Shown here piece by piece: positions 10,843 through 21,279 of a DNA stretch of 64,000 bases; position 1 is the stretch's first letter; each line of letters opens with the position of its first letter. The position numbers and the translations under genes are program-made. Origin of the DNA: Pseudocercospora fijiensis CIRAD86 (lineage: Eukaryota; Ascomycota; Dothideomycetes; Mycosphaerellales; Mycosphaerellaceae); assembly GCF_000340215.1 (NCBI RefSeq), contig NW_006921540.1, forward strand, positions 4,045,402 to 4,109,401. The letters are read 5' to 3'. The notes under the pieces were generated by a model, which made no database searches, was not told the origin of the DNA, and saw nothing but the letters and a program-made list of their open reading frames with translations.

Positions 10843-13800
10843 ATGTTGTTCGGCAAGATCTACCAGGCCGCGCTGCTGGCGACGGCGGCGGTGCAAACAG
10901 CGGCATTGGCGATAGGTGGGAAGCCAGACACGATGATCAGGCCTTACCCGAGGCGTGAGCCACTCCAGAGTATTGTGACGTGGGACGAGGTGAGTTGGAT
11001 GGCGACGATGTGAGAAGCTCCTCATGCTGATCACCACAGCACTCGTTGTTCGTGCACGGCGAGAGAGTTCTGTTCTACTCGGGCGAATTTCACCCGTTCC
11101 GACTACCAGTCGTATCGCTCTGGCTAGACGTATTCCAGAAGATCAGAGCGATGGGGTATAACGGCGTCTCAGTCTATTTCCATTGGGCACTTCTTGAAGG
11201 CAAGAGAGGCGATTTCTCGGCGGAAGGAATCTTCGCCCTCGAGCCATTTTTCGATGCAGCCAAGAAGGCAGGAATCTACATCCTTGCTCGTCCGGGACCG
11301 TATATCAACGCAGAAGCCTCTGGTGGTGGATATCCTGGATGGCTACAGCGTGATGCGGGAAAGGTGCGAACGAGAGATCCTCGATACCTTGCAGCAACGG
11401 CCAACTATATCGCGAGCATGTCGAGAATCATCGCCAAGCATCAGATCACGGAAGGAGGCCCAGTGATTCTGCTTCAACCTGAGAACGAGTACTCGCAAGC
11501 CACTGCGATAACGCCAGAATTCCCGGACTCGGTCTACTGGCAGGCAGTTGAGGATCAGTACAGAAGTGGTGGGATAACTGTGCCTTTCATCTCGAACGAT
11601 GCGCACCCAAATGGCTACTTTGCGCCAGGACCTCCACAAAGGTACAATGCTACAGTTGACATTTATGGTGAGACTTGCATACTGCTACCTCAGCCCCATC
11701 TCTTACACGTATGCTGATCAATACCTCAGGCCATGACGGATATCCTTTGGGCTTCGACTGCGCGAATCCGTACATCTGGCCTGATAACGGTCTTCCCACG
11801 AACTACCACAACGTCCACCTCAACCAAAGCTCCAGCACTCCTTACGCACTTGTCGAATTTCAAGGCGGTAGCTTCGATCCATGGGGCGGCCCTGGATTTG
11901 ATAAATGTCTAGCTCTTCTGGGATCCGAATTCGAGCGAGTTTTCTACAAGAACGATTTCAGCTTCGGAGTGACAATCTTCAACATTTACATGACTTATGG
12001 CGGCACAAATTGGGGCAACCTTGGTCATCCAGGAGGCTACACTTCTTACGACTATGGTGCTGTCATTGCCGAGGAGCGCCTTGTCAATCGTGAGAAGTAC
12101 TCTCAAGCCAAGCTTTTGGCAAGCTTTCTCCAAGCATCGCCTGCATACTTGACGGCCATTGCCCAGAACAACAGTAATGCGAACGGTTCGTACACCGGCA
12201 ATAATGCACTTGCCACGACCGCACTGCTTGGCAACGTCACAAACTTCTTCGTGGTGCGCCATGGGGCCTACAACTCGCTCGACACGACTGAGTACAAGAT
12301 CACGCTCCCAACCAGCAAGGGAAATATCACCATTCCACAGCTTGGTGGTAGTCTATCACTACACGGCCGAGACTCCAAGATATACGTTACTGACTACGAT
12401 GTCGGTGGCTTCAACCTTCTCTACTCAACTGCTGAGATTTTCACGTGGAAGCAATACACTTCTGGCTACAGCAAGAAGACTGTGCTCGTTATATACACTG
12501 GTCCTGGGGAAACAAACGAGCTCGCTGTCATAGGATCTGGCGATGCTAAGCTGTCGTTAGGCGAAGGAGTCGAGATTGCTGCCAAGAACGGTGCGACTGT
12601 GCTCAAGTTTGACACCAGCTCCGGCAAACGACTCGTCTCATTCAGCAACGGCTTGGCGATCCACATTGTTGATCGCCAGACTGCGTATACGTTCTGGACA
12701 GCCGATACAGATTACAAACCCCAGGTTTCCTCGCCCATCATCCATGGTCCATATCTAGTGCGCTCGGCAAAGGTTGAAGGAAGCGACATGCACATTTGCG
12801 GGGATCTCAACGCAACCTCTGCCCTCGACATCATCGGCGGAGCCCCAGAGCCATTAGGAAAGTTGACCTTCAATGGCAAGCAGGTGTCCTTCAAGCAAGG
12901 TGGTGGTATAGTGTTGGCGACGGCCGAATACACGAAGCCAAGCATCACCATCCCTAAACTTTCTTCGTGCAATTGGAAAGTCATCGACAGTCTCCCGGAG
13001 ATCAAGGCCGACTACGATGATAGTGCCTGGAAGAGTGCTGATCTGACCTACAGCAACAACACTAACCGAAACCTGACTACTCCGACGTCACTCTATGCTA
13101 GCGACTACGGATTCAACACCGGCAGCCTGCTCTATCGTGGCCACTTCACCGGCAAGGGCAAAGAGTCCAGCCTCTTCCTGGCCACTCAAGGTGGATCTGC
13201 TTTCGGCCACTCCGTCTGGCTGAACGACATATTCATCGGCTCTTTCGCTGGAGCAGACGTCTACACAAACTGGAACGCAACCTACACCCTCCCCGCCACT
13301 TCAGGCTCTGCCGTATTGACCATCCTCATCGACAACATGGGCCTCGACGAGAACTTCCGAGCCGGCACAAGCGAAATGAAAGCGCCCAGAGGTATCCTCG
13401 ACTACAGCCTCTCCGGTTACGAGAAATCCGACATCAAATGGAAACTAACCGGCAACCTCGGAGGCGAAGACTACCAAGACCGCGCTCGCGGCCCTCTCAA
13501 CGAAGGCGGCCTCTACGCCGAACGCCAAGGCTACCATCTCCCGGGTTCTCCCACCTCTTCCTGGAAATCCAGCCCCGGCCCAACCGAAGGCCTCACCTCC
13601 GCCGGCGTAGCTTTCTACACCACGTCCTTCGACCTCAATCTGCCCGAAGGCTACGATATCCCTCTCTCCTTCTCTTTTGCCAATTCCAGCACCACCACGG
13701 GCACCCTAGCCACCGCATACCGCGCACAAATTTTCGTCAATGGGTACCAGTTTGGGAAGTATGTGCATAATATCGGACCGCAGGACTCGTTTCCTGTTCC

Positions 13801-13981
13801 CGAGGGGATTTTCGATTATCGTGGGAGTAACTATGTTGCGGTCAGTCTTTGGGCTCTGGAGAAGGGGGGTGCGAAGGTTGAGGGGTTGGAGCTTGTGGCT
13901 GGACCGGTGATTCAGACGGGGATGGAGAAGGTTGTGAATAGTCCTATGGATGGGTGGAAAAAGAGGGTGGGGGCTTATTGA
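10843..13981 (+). CDS. lacA: Secreted beta-galactosidase, GH35
   Basis: Three exons: 10843-10989, 11040-11667 and 11730-13981. The introns are 50 and 62 bp with GTGAGT/CACAG and GTGAGA/CTCAG ends. The spliced product is 1008 residues, the usual length of fungal GH35 LacA enzymes. A hydrophobic signal peptide covers about residues 1-23. The catalytic domain has RPGPYINAE, the acid/base motif QPENEY (Glu about 199) and the nucleophile motif VEFQGG (Glu about 301). Beta-sandwich regions follow, and many N-glycosylation sequons are present. The family hydrolyses terminal beta-galactosyl residues, typically from pectic galactan, xyloglucan or lactose, outside the cell. The ATG was chosen because it directly precedes the signal peptide; the upstream in-frame extension is not conserved in character. 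The gene appears intact. Confidence 0.93.
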
Positions 13982-14053
13982 TGTAGGGTAGCGTGATTGA
14001 GTAGAGAATGTGATAATTTGCAGAGCTTCTCGATGTTGGGGTGACTGAATTAT

Positions 14054-14610
14054 CGCTTCGAAGTGCTATTATCGTTCAGTGCCTCGCGAACAGACCTCAT
14101 CTCCTTCGATATTCATGGGAAACGGAAGCGGTAGTGAGTTGAGCAGGTGGGCGGTTATTTCTTTTGCAGTGCTGGCCGAGCACTCTGAAGTGCCATTGTC
14201 TTCTAATGCCTTGCAGATTGAGCCCATGGCCTTGGACATTCATAAGAGACGGAAGGAATTTCGAGGAGATACCTGCCGCAATGTTGTAGTTCTAGAGTCC
14301 CGCTATTCGAGATTTTGACACGGAGTTCACAGTCGTGGATGGTTCTCGGGAAGGGGAAGGAGTAGTGGTAGGAAGTAACACGTTGTATTAGTAGTTCTGT
14401 TCTAGACGCTCGCTCTAGAATTCTATAATCGTCTAATGCCTCTTAAGCAGACCTTATTACCTTGGATATTTATAGGAAACGGAAGCGATGATAAGGAGTA
14501 ACTTAGCATTGTAGCTTAAGACGCTCGCTCTAGAGTGCTATAATCGCCTAGTGCCTCGTAAGCAGACCTCATCACCTTAGACAGTTATGGAAAATTGGAA
14601 GCAGTAGTAG
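14054..14610. repeat. Three diverged direct repeats downstream of lacA
   Basis: Related units start near 14054, 14405 and 14520. They share a CTATAATCG-like motif, then a block resembling AGTGCCTCG..AACAGACCTCAT, then GGAAACGGAAGC. In the middle copy CAGTGCC reads TAATGCC, CCTCAT reads CCTTAT, and ATTCATGGG reads ATTTATAGG. These are CpA-to-TpA type changes. No gene is visible in 13982-14640. Confidence 0.6.
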
Positions 14611-14729
14611 AAAGGCAACACTTCATTTTGCATTTCTAGAACTACTCCAAGGTGAGCCATTCTCGTTCCCTCCCTCGGTGTCCCGGACGCTCCACACATC
14701 TTTGCGGTTCCCAGGTCATCGCGTCACTG

Positions 14730-15269
14730 TTACCGCCCTCTCCTTGCCTCGATGGCCCTGAGCATGCGGCTTACTCGTTCAGCTTCAAGCTAGCAGTCAT
14801 CTACCTCTCATCAGTACCATCCTCTCGAAGCAGAACGGCACGGATTACTTACCTGACTCTCGAACCTGAAACTCTTCCACACCCCTTCATTCAATTCCTG
14901 CTCCAGATAGTGGAGTGATTGGCGCCTGTAGCAAACACGACCTACACCGTGCCGTGGCTTTCCCTTGTGATCAAAGGTACGGACGTCCTTGAGCTGGCGG
15001 CGCAAGGCGGCGGGCATCTTCTCGACACATTTCTTCGTGACGGCTTCCTCGCCGGTGAGGGTGAGAGCGCTGATGTAGCGGGCTCTTGTGGCGCGGTTGA
15101 CTTGGAGGAGACTGAGGTGAGGGATTTTGACTTTGCCTTTGCGGCTGATCTTGACCTGGGCGACTTTGGTGGCTGGGGTGAAGGTCAGGTCGTAGATCTC
15201 GTCGTAGAGCTCTTGTGGGAGAGACTGAACGAGGTCGTGGAGGGTGGGTGGCGGGATTGGTTGAGACAT
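14730..15269 (-). CDS. F-box-like paralogue A (intact)
   Basis: Two exons on the minus strand: 15269-14853 (139 codons) and 14789-14730, with a 63-bp GTAAGT/CTAG intron. The product is 158 residues. It starts MSQP, like paralogue C, and carries the F-box-like helix SLPQELYDEIYDLTF at about residues 17-31. A conserved RATRARYIS segment follows. The exon 1 length and splice position are identical to paralogue C, which supports both models. F-box proteins usually recruit substrates to SCF ubiquitin ligases, but only the start of the motif is recognisable, so that role is inferred. It belongs to a local family of at least six copies in this window. Confidence 0.6.
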
Positions 15270-15594
15270 TGCGGCGTGGGATGGGTGCAATGCGATAGTG
15301 TGGTGTTGGAGTGTTGGGGGGAAGTTGAAATGAAGCTGTGCGTTGCTACTGGAATTGAAGCTGGCGGTGGCGAAATTTTATGTCCGTGCATATGACAGTT
15401 GGTGCCAGGCTGCCTAGAAATCACGTCCCTGAGGTCAAGTGACGTTAGACTGGCATGTGCAAACGAGATCAGTAGGCTCCAGTTGAAGCTCTCTTACTTG
15501 AAACACTGCTCACTCGAGACACAGTCCCCCTACGTTCATTACATATCCCGAACAGCGAGAAACCCGGGTCCCCTTATAGAGGCTAAGATGCTAC
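15270..15594. other. Intergenic stretch, nothing recognised
   Basis: Upstream region of paralogue A with normal base composition. No gene or repeat was recognised. It would contain the promoter and 5' UTR of the minus-strand gene. Confidence 0.4.
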
Positions 15595-15920
15595 TCACCG
15601 TCAATTCGGACTCAACCTCCGGCTTCAAGACCCCCAGATCCGCCAGTTGAAGACAACAGAAGTTGATAACGAATCAGACAAGCTCCGCGACCTCATCTCA
15701 ACCCTCCCTCACCGCCAGATCTCCTCCAGAGTATGCTCGCACATCACCACATACAAGCCTCGATAGCAAATCCAAGCTGCCGACAGCTATTCAAGTGCGC
15801 CGGCAGGGGCGCAAAAGCTTCACCAACATGTCATTAGTCGGACAGTACGACGCCGGGTTCTGTCTCTCCCAATGCCCGACCATGAGCATCACTTGCTGGT
15901 GGAGCGGCCAAGAGGTGTGA
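15595..15920 (+). pseudogene. Degenerate F-box-like copy E
   Basis: Fragments in two frames resemble paralogue D. One reads KLRDLISTLPH near 15680-15715. Another reads NMSLVGQYD near 15827-15853, matching ETTFIGHYD in copy D, and is followed by a similar Trp-rich tail ending in a stop at 15920. The reading frame changes between the two blocks and stops intervene, so this is a remnant. Assignment rests on short similarity and order. Confidence 0.35.
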
Positions 15921-16330
15921 GGGGAAGAAGAAGACGCTCTGAAGATGCTCGTGGATGCAGCTCGACGCATTTGGGTGCTGCGTAGGTAGGACGAAGGGGA
16001 GGAGAGGAAATCTTGGAGCTTGAGGGGCGCGTCCAAGAGAACAAGTTTGGAGTGGGTGCCGATGGACTGCTACTGGATACTTACACATTGCGTGTGGCGA
16101 ATTGGTGCTATTCATCAACAGTTATGTTACAATTTGGTGCAAAAGAGTAGAGTGCATATGACGTCCATGTCTCTTGCTGCTACGTCTATCGCCCCTGAGC
16201 GAGGCGGCAGCAGTAAGGCGGGCTCCTTCAGGGCAACAATACACATAATCTCGCCGCCATGCCTTGCCTGGCTATCCCGATGAGAGCCCGCCGGTCGCCA
16301 CGTGCGATTCTTCGTAGTCTCTTTGTAAGA

Positions 16331-16919
16331 TCAGACCTTCGTGTCGACCGCCCTCGATCCATATGGAATCTCATACATTTCTGACCGTGACAGGCCCCTT
16401 GCGGCAGGTCTTGAGACTTTCCACCAGCTGAAGCATCTCAGCACCTGATCACTCGCGGGGATGGAGGCAACGGTAAAGTTGACACGCACCTCTGTCTCGA
16501 AGTTGAGGGGCCTGGCACTTCTGCGTCGGAGTAACTCCAAAGCCGCAAGATTCCACGGCAAAAAGAGTATATCGCCACAATGCTCTCCATAACGAATGAA
16601 GACTCGAGCGTTTTGGATCTTATCCCGCCACTCTGGAGTACCGAGCCAGAGTCCTACGACGTTTTGACAGCCGATGAACACAGTGTTGGTGCTGTGCGAC
16701 TGGATGTACTTGGCTCGGGACGTAGAGTCCACTTGAGTCAGGTTGAAAAACTCCATCTTGGTGTCGCCGGCGATACGAATGATGCTTGAAGGAGCTGTGA
16801 ATGTTGCGTCGTAGATAGATAACGTTGTACAACTCTCGCGGTAGGCACTCGAGGAGGCGGCGGAGATGTTCTAAGGTTCGTACGGATGTGATGTCCAAGG
16901 ATTTTCTCGTCATGTACAC
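16331..16919 (-). pseudogene. F-box-like paralogue B, broken by a 4-bp duplication
   Basis: The minus strand encodes CLPRELYNVIY and then continues in a different frame as DATFTAPSSIIRIAGDTK, matching paralogue C. The break is a tandem ATCTATCT where the family has a single ATCT (near 16812-16822), a 4-bp duplication that shifts the frame. Downstream the family pattern continues to FETE at a GTGCGT donor (16489). A 45-bp intron and a second exon 16444-16331 ending in TGA follow. The splice position matches paralogues A and C. The gene is otherwise well kept, so the loss looks recent, or the frame was shifted in assembly. Confidence 0.6.
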
Positions 16920-16955
16920 CGAAAAGAAATGGGTATCAGGGTTAGCATTTTCTCT

Positions 16956-17350
16956 GACGATGCTTGCTCCGAATCACAGTGGTGAGACAGTGCTGGCATC
17001 TCTGACACGATTGCCTCAGTCGCACACAGTCGGCTGGAGTCGTGCCTTATACATAGAGGTATACTTACGTAAAAGTGATAAGGTAGGTAGAAGTGTCAGC
17101 AGTGCTTTGGACGATGCTCACTCCGAGACAAAGCCATGAAGCCATGTCGCCGTTTCTGAAGGTGCCGCCTTGGTTGTCCGCATTTGTTGGAGTCATGCCT
17201 TGTACGCAAACGCGTACTCACCTAGCTTAGATGATCCTCGCTCCGAGACACAGCGATGACACAATGTCGCCGTCTCTGAATTTGCCGCCTTAGTCGTCCA
17301 CGTTTGTTGGAGTCATGCCTTGTACAAAAGCGTCTACTCACCTAGCTCTT
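16956..17350. repeat. About 120-bp tandem repeat, 3 diverged copies
   Basis: Related units begin near 16956, 17110 and 17230. Each has GACGATGCTCRCTCCGA-like starts, a TCTGA block, TTGGAGTCATGCCTTGTAC and a CGTACTCACCTAGCT-like end. The second and third copies are the most alike, 120 bp apart. The function is unknown; they may derive from duplicated upstream regions of the neighbouring gene family. Confidence 0.6.
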
Positions 17351-17416
17351 ACACACACTTGTCGAGTAAGGACTCCCAGTCTTGTTGGGCAAGTGGCTTT
17401 TTGCTCGGGACTGATT

Positions 17417-18078
17417 TTATGATGCTGGACGGGGGAAATGGCACTGAGAAGTCTGAGCTTGAGAGGCACGCGCTCGGAGTTTGTTACAATGAATACAGCC
17501 ACCCAGCTCCGACTCCCTTGCCATCGAAGACCAGGATCGAGCGGAAGCGAGGCTCTTGTTCTCGTCCTCCATTCCTTCCCAAGCGCCCTCCAAACTAGCC
17601 ATCATCTGCACATATTGTCAGTACAAAGCCAACGCAACCGTCAACAGAGCGAAACACTTACGTCCGCCTCGTAACGAAACTGCTGAGCCATACACCAGGC
17701 ACTCAGCCTGGCTTTACCCCAATCCCAGTTCCCGCCTGACCACGACAATCTCACAGGCCAAGTCCTCTCGCCATGCTCCACGAAGACGCGAATATCCCGT
17801 ATCGCCCGGCTCCAGTCTATGCGGCAAAGCCAGAGTCCCACGATACTGCATTGGCCCACGAAGATGGTGTTCTTGCCAAGCGACTGGAAGTACTTCTGTC
17901 TGGTGGCGCGACTGACTTTGCGGAGTTTGTCGTCGGGAAGCACAGTCTCGCGGGTGATGTGGATGATGGATTTTGGGGCGGCGAAGGTCTCGTCGAAGAT
18001 TTTGTCGTAGAGTTCTTGCGGGAGGGATCCGAGGTTTTCACGCAGTGTTCTCTGTGGTGGTGGTGGTGGCTGAGACAT
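17417..18078 (-). CDS. F-box-like paralogue C (intact)
   Basis: Two exons on the minus strand: 18078-17662 (139 codons) and 17605-17417, with a 56-bp GTAAGT/GCAG intron that has a CTGAC branch-point-like motif. The product is 201 residues. It starts MSQPPPPP, then has SLPQELYDKIFDETF at about residues 17-31, a SRATRQKYF segment and a GLWLCRIDW segment near residue 80. Exon 2 encodes a hydrophilic tail with one CxxC. The start was chosen by agreement with paralogue A. The F-box relationship is suggested by the LPxELxxxI pattern only; no partner or substrate can be read from sequence. Confidence 0.6.
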
Positions 18079-18405
18079 GGTGCGGTGCGAGATTCTGGTG
18101 GGTGGGAAGGGGTGTGAGGTTGGAGAGAAGATCGAGAATTGAAGTCCGTGGTCTGGTGTGTCAAATTCGGGTGGGCGGGTTGTTATTGCACATGCGGTTC
18201 TTGGCGGCATGCCCGACGTTCCAGACTAACACTTCAGTCTTCCAGTTCTTCCTCACCGACTTCACAGCACAGAGCTTCCGCTACCATCGGCAGTGGATGC
18301 AATCCACGTCTTCTTGCAACCCGTCAAGCTCTTGCCGCCTTCGAGAGAGATACATTCCATAAAGACGCTTTTTCATCGATCGAGCCCAACAAAGAAAGAA
18401 ACACA

Positions 18406-18951
18406 ATGGCCTCCGTCGACAAAGACACCGAGTTCTCCCGCCTCTTCAACGCCCTCCCTCAAGGACCCCACGACGAAACCAAAGACCTCGCCTGGCCGCT
18501 CATCACAATCATGTAGCCTCCCAAAGTCATCACCATCAACATAGACTGCAAACCGCCACCACAGCTGCAAATCAATCGCCTCTTCCGCAACACACTCGCT
18601 GCTATTCATTCTACCGAGACAACATTCATTGGCCACTACGACGATGTGAAGAAATGGGTCGTGACGCTCTCGCCGACTCACAAAGCCATGGCCTTGAAGA
18701 TCAGATGCTGGGTTGATGTGGAGAAAGATGAATTGGAAGAGAAGAACTCGGAGCTTCTCAAGGCCCTTGGATTTGTAGGCTGGTATACTCGTTCGTCGCG
18801 TGTTTATAGGACGGAGGGGTTGGTAGGCTCTTCAATTACCGGTGATTCGAAGAGTTGTGGAATGCGTGCTGATCATGAGGCAGATGATGGGAGACTTGAG
18901 GGCGCAGGGCCTGTTTGCTTGATTGCTGCACAACAAGAGGGCTGGGATTGA
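18406..18951 (+). pseudogene. F-box-like paralogue D with one in-frame stop
   Basis: An ATG at 18406 opens a frame of 182 codons to TGA at 18949, interrupted only by TAG at 18514-18516. It starts MASVDKDTEF with NALPQGPHDET at the F-box-like position. After the stop it reads PPKVITINID and TTFIGHYDDVKKW. A CAG codon at the stop position would need a single C-to-T change at CpA. Copies E and F share features with this subfamily. It could be a recent RIP-type nonsense allele or a read-through gene. Confidence 0.5.
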
Positions 18952-19100
18952 CAATGGTGAATTTCAGAAGTCCCGGCATCACTCTCAACGACTCCATCGT
19001 GAAGGGCTTCATGGAGCCGATGACGTGAAGCTTCCATAGCTAGAAGTCAGCGCATGGCAGAGGGGCCAGTTTATCAGCGAAACTTTGAAGTGAGACACTG

Positions 19101-19490
19101 CACATGCCGTTTAGAGGTTCACCACGCATGACTCCGTCACAGGTGCGCTTTGATGCCATTGTGGTATCGCCTGCGGTTGCTAGAGAATACGTTCGGTTTG
19201 CGAGATGGCCGTGGACTTGGTCCTGGGACACGAAGCGCGATTCTGCAATTAATTTTACCAAATCAGTGGCTGAGATTCTCTCGTAACTATAGTGAGAACC
19301 CTCACATGCCGTTTAAAGGTTCACCACGCTTGAATTCGTCACAGGAACGCTTTGATGCCATTGTGGTATCGCCAGTGATTGCTGAAAAACTTGAGCTGAC
19401 TTGAGACACCAAGCGCGATTCTGCAATTGATTATACCGTATCAGTGATTGGCATTCTCTCATGGCTGTAGTGGGAAGGTCTACACCTACG
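19101..19490. repeat. 202-bp tandem duplication
   Basis: Two adjacent units start at 19101 and 19303, each with CACATGCCGTTTAGAGGTTC or a near-identical start. Both carry GCTTTGATGCCATTGTGGTATCGCC (19147 and 19349 regions) and a GCGCGATTCTGCAATT block. The second copy has several deletions. No gene is evident in 18952-19835 apart from this repeat. Confidence 0.75.
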
Positions 19491-19835
19491 TGTGATCAAA
19501 CATTCTGGATTGAATCTTGGAACTGAGCTACCTTCAATGTCAGAGCTGCGAGCAACCTGCATAGCATGCCACCATGACATGAGCTGCTCTGATTTTGCAG
19601 CGCGTCTCGGCTCATAAGGTCCACGAGTGAGCCGCTATGCAGCAGAAGACTTCGCTGACGCTGCGAAACCTGCTACAATTTCGGAGCGTGCGTGGACTGG
19701 TGACCAGCGCGGCAGGTGGGATCAAGGAGTATCACTCCCAATGACGGCTTTGAGAAGTGCAAAAGCAGAATTTGAGCGTTCTCGTCGCAGCTTTGGCGGA
19801 GTATGAGTAGTGGTAGGCAGATTCAGCAAGCCTTC

Positions 19836-20936
19836 TCAGCCCGCAGCTGCTCCAGCCTCAGCGTCCACATCGGCCATCTGCTCGTCTTCGTCGTCTTCGA
19901 GCTCCACCATCTCCTTCTTCCTGGACGCCCGCTTCCTCCTCCGTGTCGGCGAATCGTGTCTCGGCGCGGAAATGGCATCCAGATAGCCGTCATTGTCCAG
20001 CTGACTCTTCAGGTGCGGCGCATTCTCCACATCTCTGACCTTGAGCTTCTCCTCAAAAGCACGATAAGCTCTATCGGACTCGTCGTCAACGTACTCCATT
20101 GGAATCCACCGCTCGGTAGCAGCAGCGCCCATGACTGTCTTGAGCTTGTACTCGACGCTATTCTTGTCCTCGTTTGATAGTTGATTCTGCTTCAAAGTCT
20201 GGGCGACGGGTTGCGTGATAGGCACTCCAGCATCAGCTTGAGCGCGAGATGATGCTATGCGCGACCGCTCTTCTTCTGCGTCAAGATGATGAAAGTTGGG
20301 TCGCATCTGAACTGTGCCAGTAATTTTGGTCAAGTGCAACTTGTCGCCTTGAAACGCACCAACGAAGTAATATGGCTTGCCGGCTTCAGTCTCCGCATCG
20401 TGACGAATGATCTGACCTCCCAAAGTCTGTATGTCGTGTACTTTCTTGTCCTTCTCCGCCTCTTTGAAGGACTGCAAGTCGTTTTCAAGGTCCACATCTC
20501 TCTGGGCGTTGTCTTTGAGCGTACCTCGCTGCAAGCCTCGCGCCTTGGCCGGGACGAGACCAGCTGCTGGACCATACGTGCCGGAGATGTTATGGAGTTC
20601 TTTCGAAGCCTTGGTCGCATCTCCCCACTTCAAGCCCATGTACTTGTTGAAATTGTGCTCTGTGTTGAGCTTGATGTCCATTTCCATGTATCCGCTATGC
20701 GGCTTGATGCGCATATGCTCTGGCGTCGCTCCATACTGACTGTTGTACCCACGATATCGAGGCCGATTTGGGTACTGCAGAAGGTAGATATGTTCGGCGA
20801 GTGGTGGGGTGAGGTAGACGTCGTATTCCGCGATGACTGGGTCGTCTTCCTCCTTGACGGCTGGCGGGAAGTGTTAGTGAGGGAACAATATGACCTTTCT
20901 CAGGCAAAGCAACGATATAGGCGACTTACGCGCCAT
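19836..20936 (-). CDS. RPC37: RNA polymerase III subunit RPC5 (Rpc37-like)
   Basis: Minus strand, two exons: a 7-nt first exon 20936-20930 (ATGGCGC) and 20860-19836, joined by a 69-bp GTAAGT/GCCAG intron. Product 343 residues. The N-terminal part reads DPVIAEYDVYL and YLLQYPNRPRYRGY, the hallmark Sin/RPC5 start, followed by MEMDIKLNTEHNFNKYMGLK. The C-terminus is rich in Lys/Arg and then Asp/Glu. RPC5/Rpc37 dimerises with RPC4/Rpc53 and acts in Pol III initiation, termination and reinitiation on tRNA and 5S genes. The tiny first exon is needed to reach an ATG and restores the conserved N-terminus. It is divergent from DDB1 across 343 bp. Confidence 0.88.
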
Positions 20937-21279
20937 GATATGCCTTGACTATGAGGCAGTATGATGTTGTCGCAAAGAATGGTGGGTGTACTTCAAAATT
21001 TCATGTGATGGTCAAGCATTTGACGAGGCGGCCGGGCCGGGCCGGGAGTGGAGCCGAGGTCGCAGACGCGGTTCGACGCGATGGAGCTCACACTGATGAT
21101 GTAGCTCACTCACAGCGGACGTTGGAACATTCACTTCCGCTGAACAAAAGTATCCACTTTCATGTGCCAATATCCAGCTGGACTGAGATGGTCACAAGCA
21201 CCAATCCGCATCGGGAGTTGTCGAAGAAATACCACGATTCAGCAGCTAGACCCGACCTCTCATCAGCGCCGGAGTCGAG
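20937..21279. promoter_or_regulatory. Shared divergent promoter region, RPC5 and DDB1
   Basis: The only DNA between the two divergent start codons. It includes a G/C-rich GGCCGGGCCGGGCCGGG run near 21029-21046. No TATA-like box is obvious. The promoter role is inferred from position. Confidence 0.5.

Noticed and set aside
10798..11037. Antisense frame over the beta-galactosidase start
   Set aside because: A shadow of the real gene, with no independent support.
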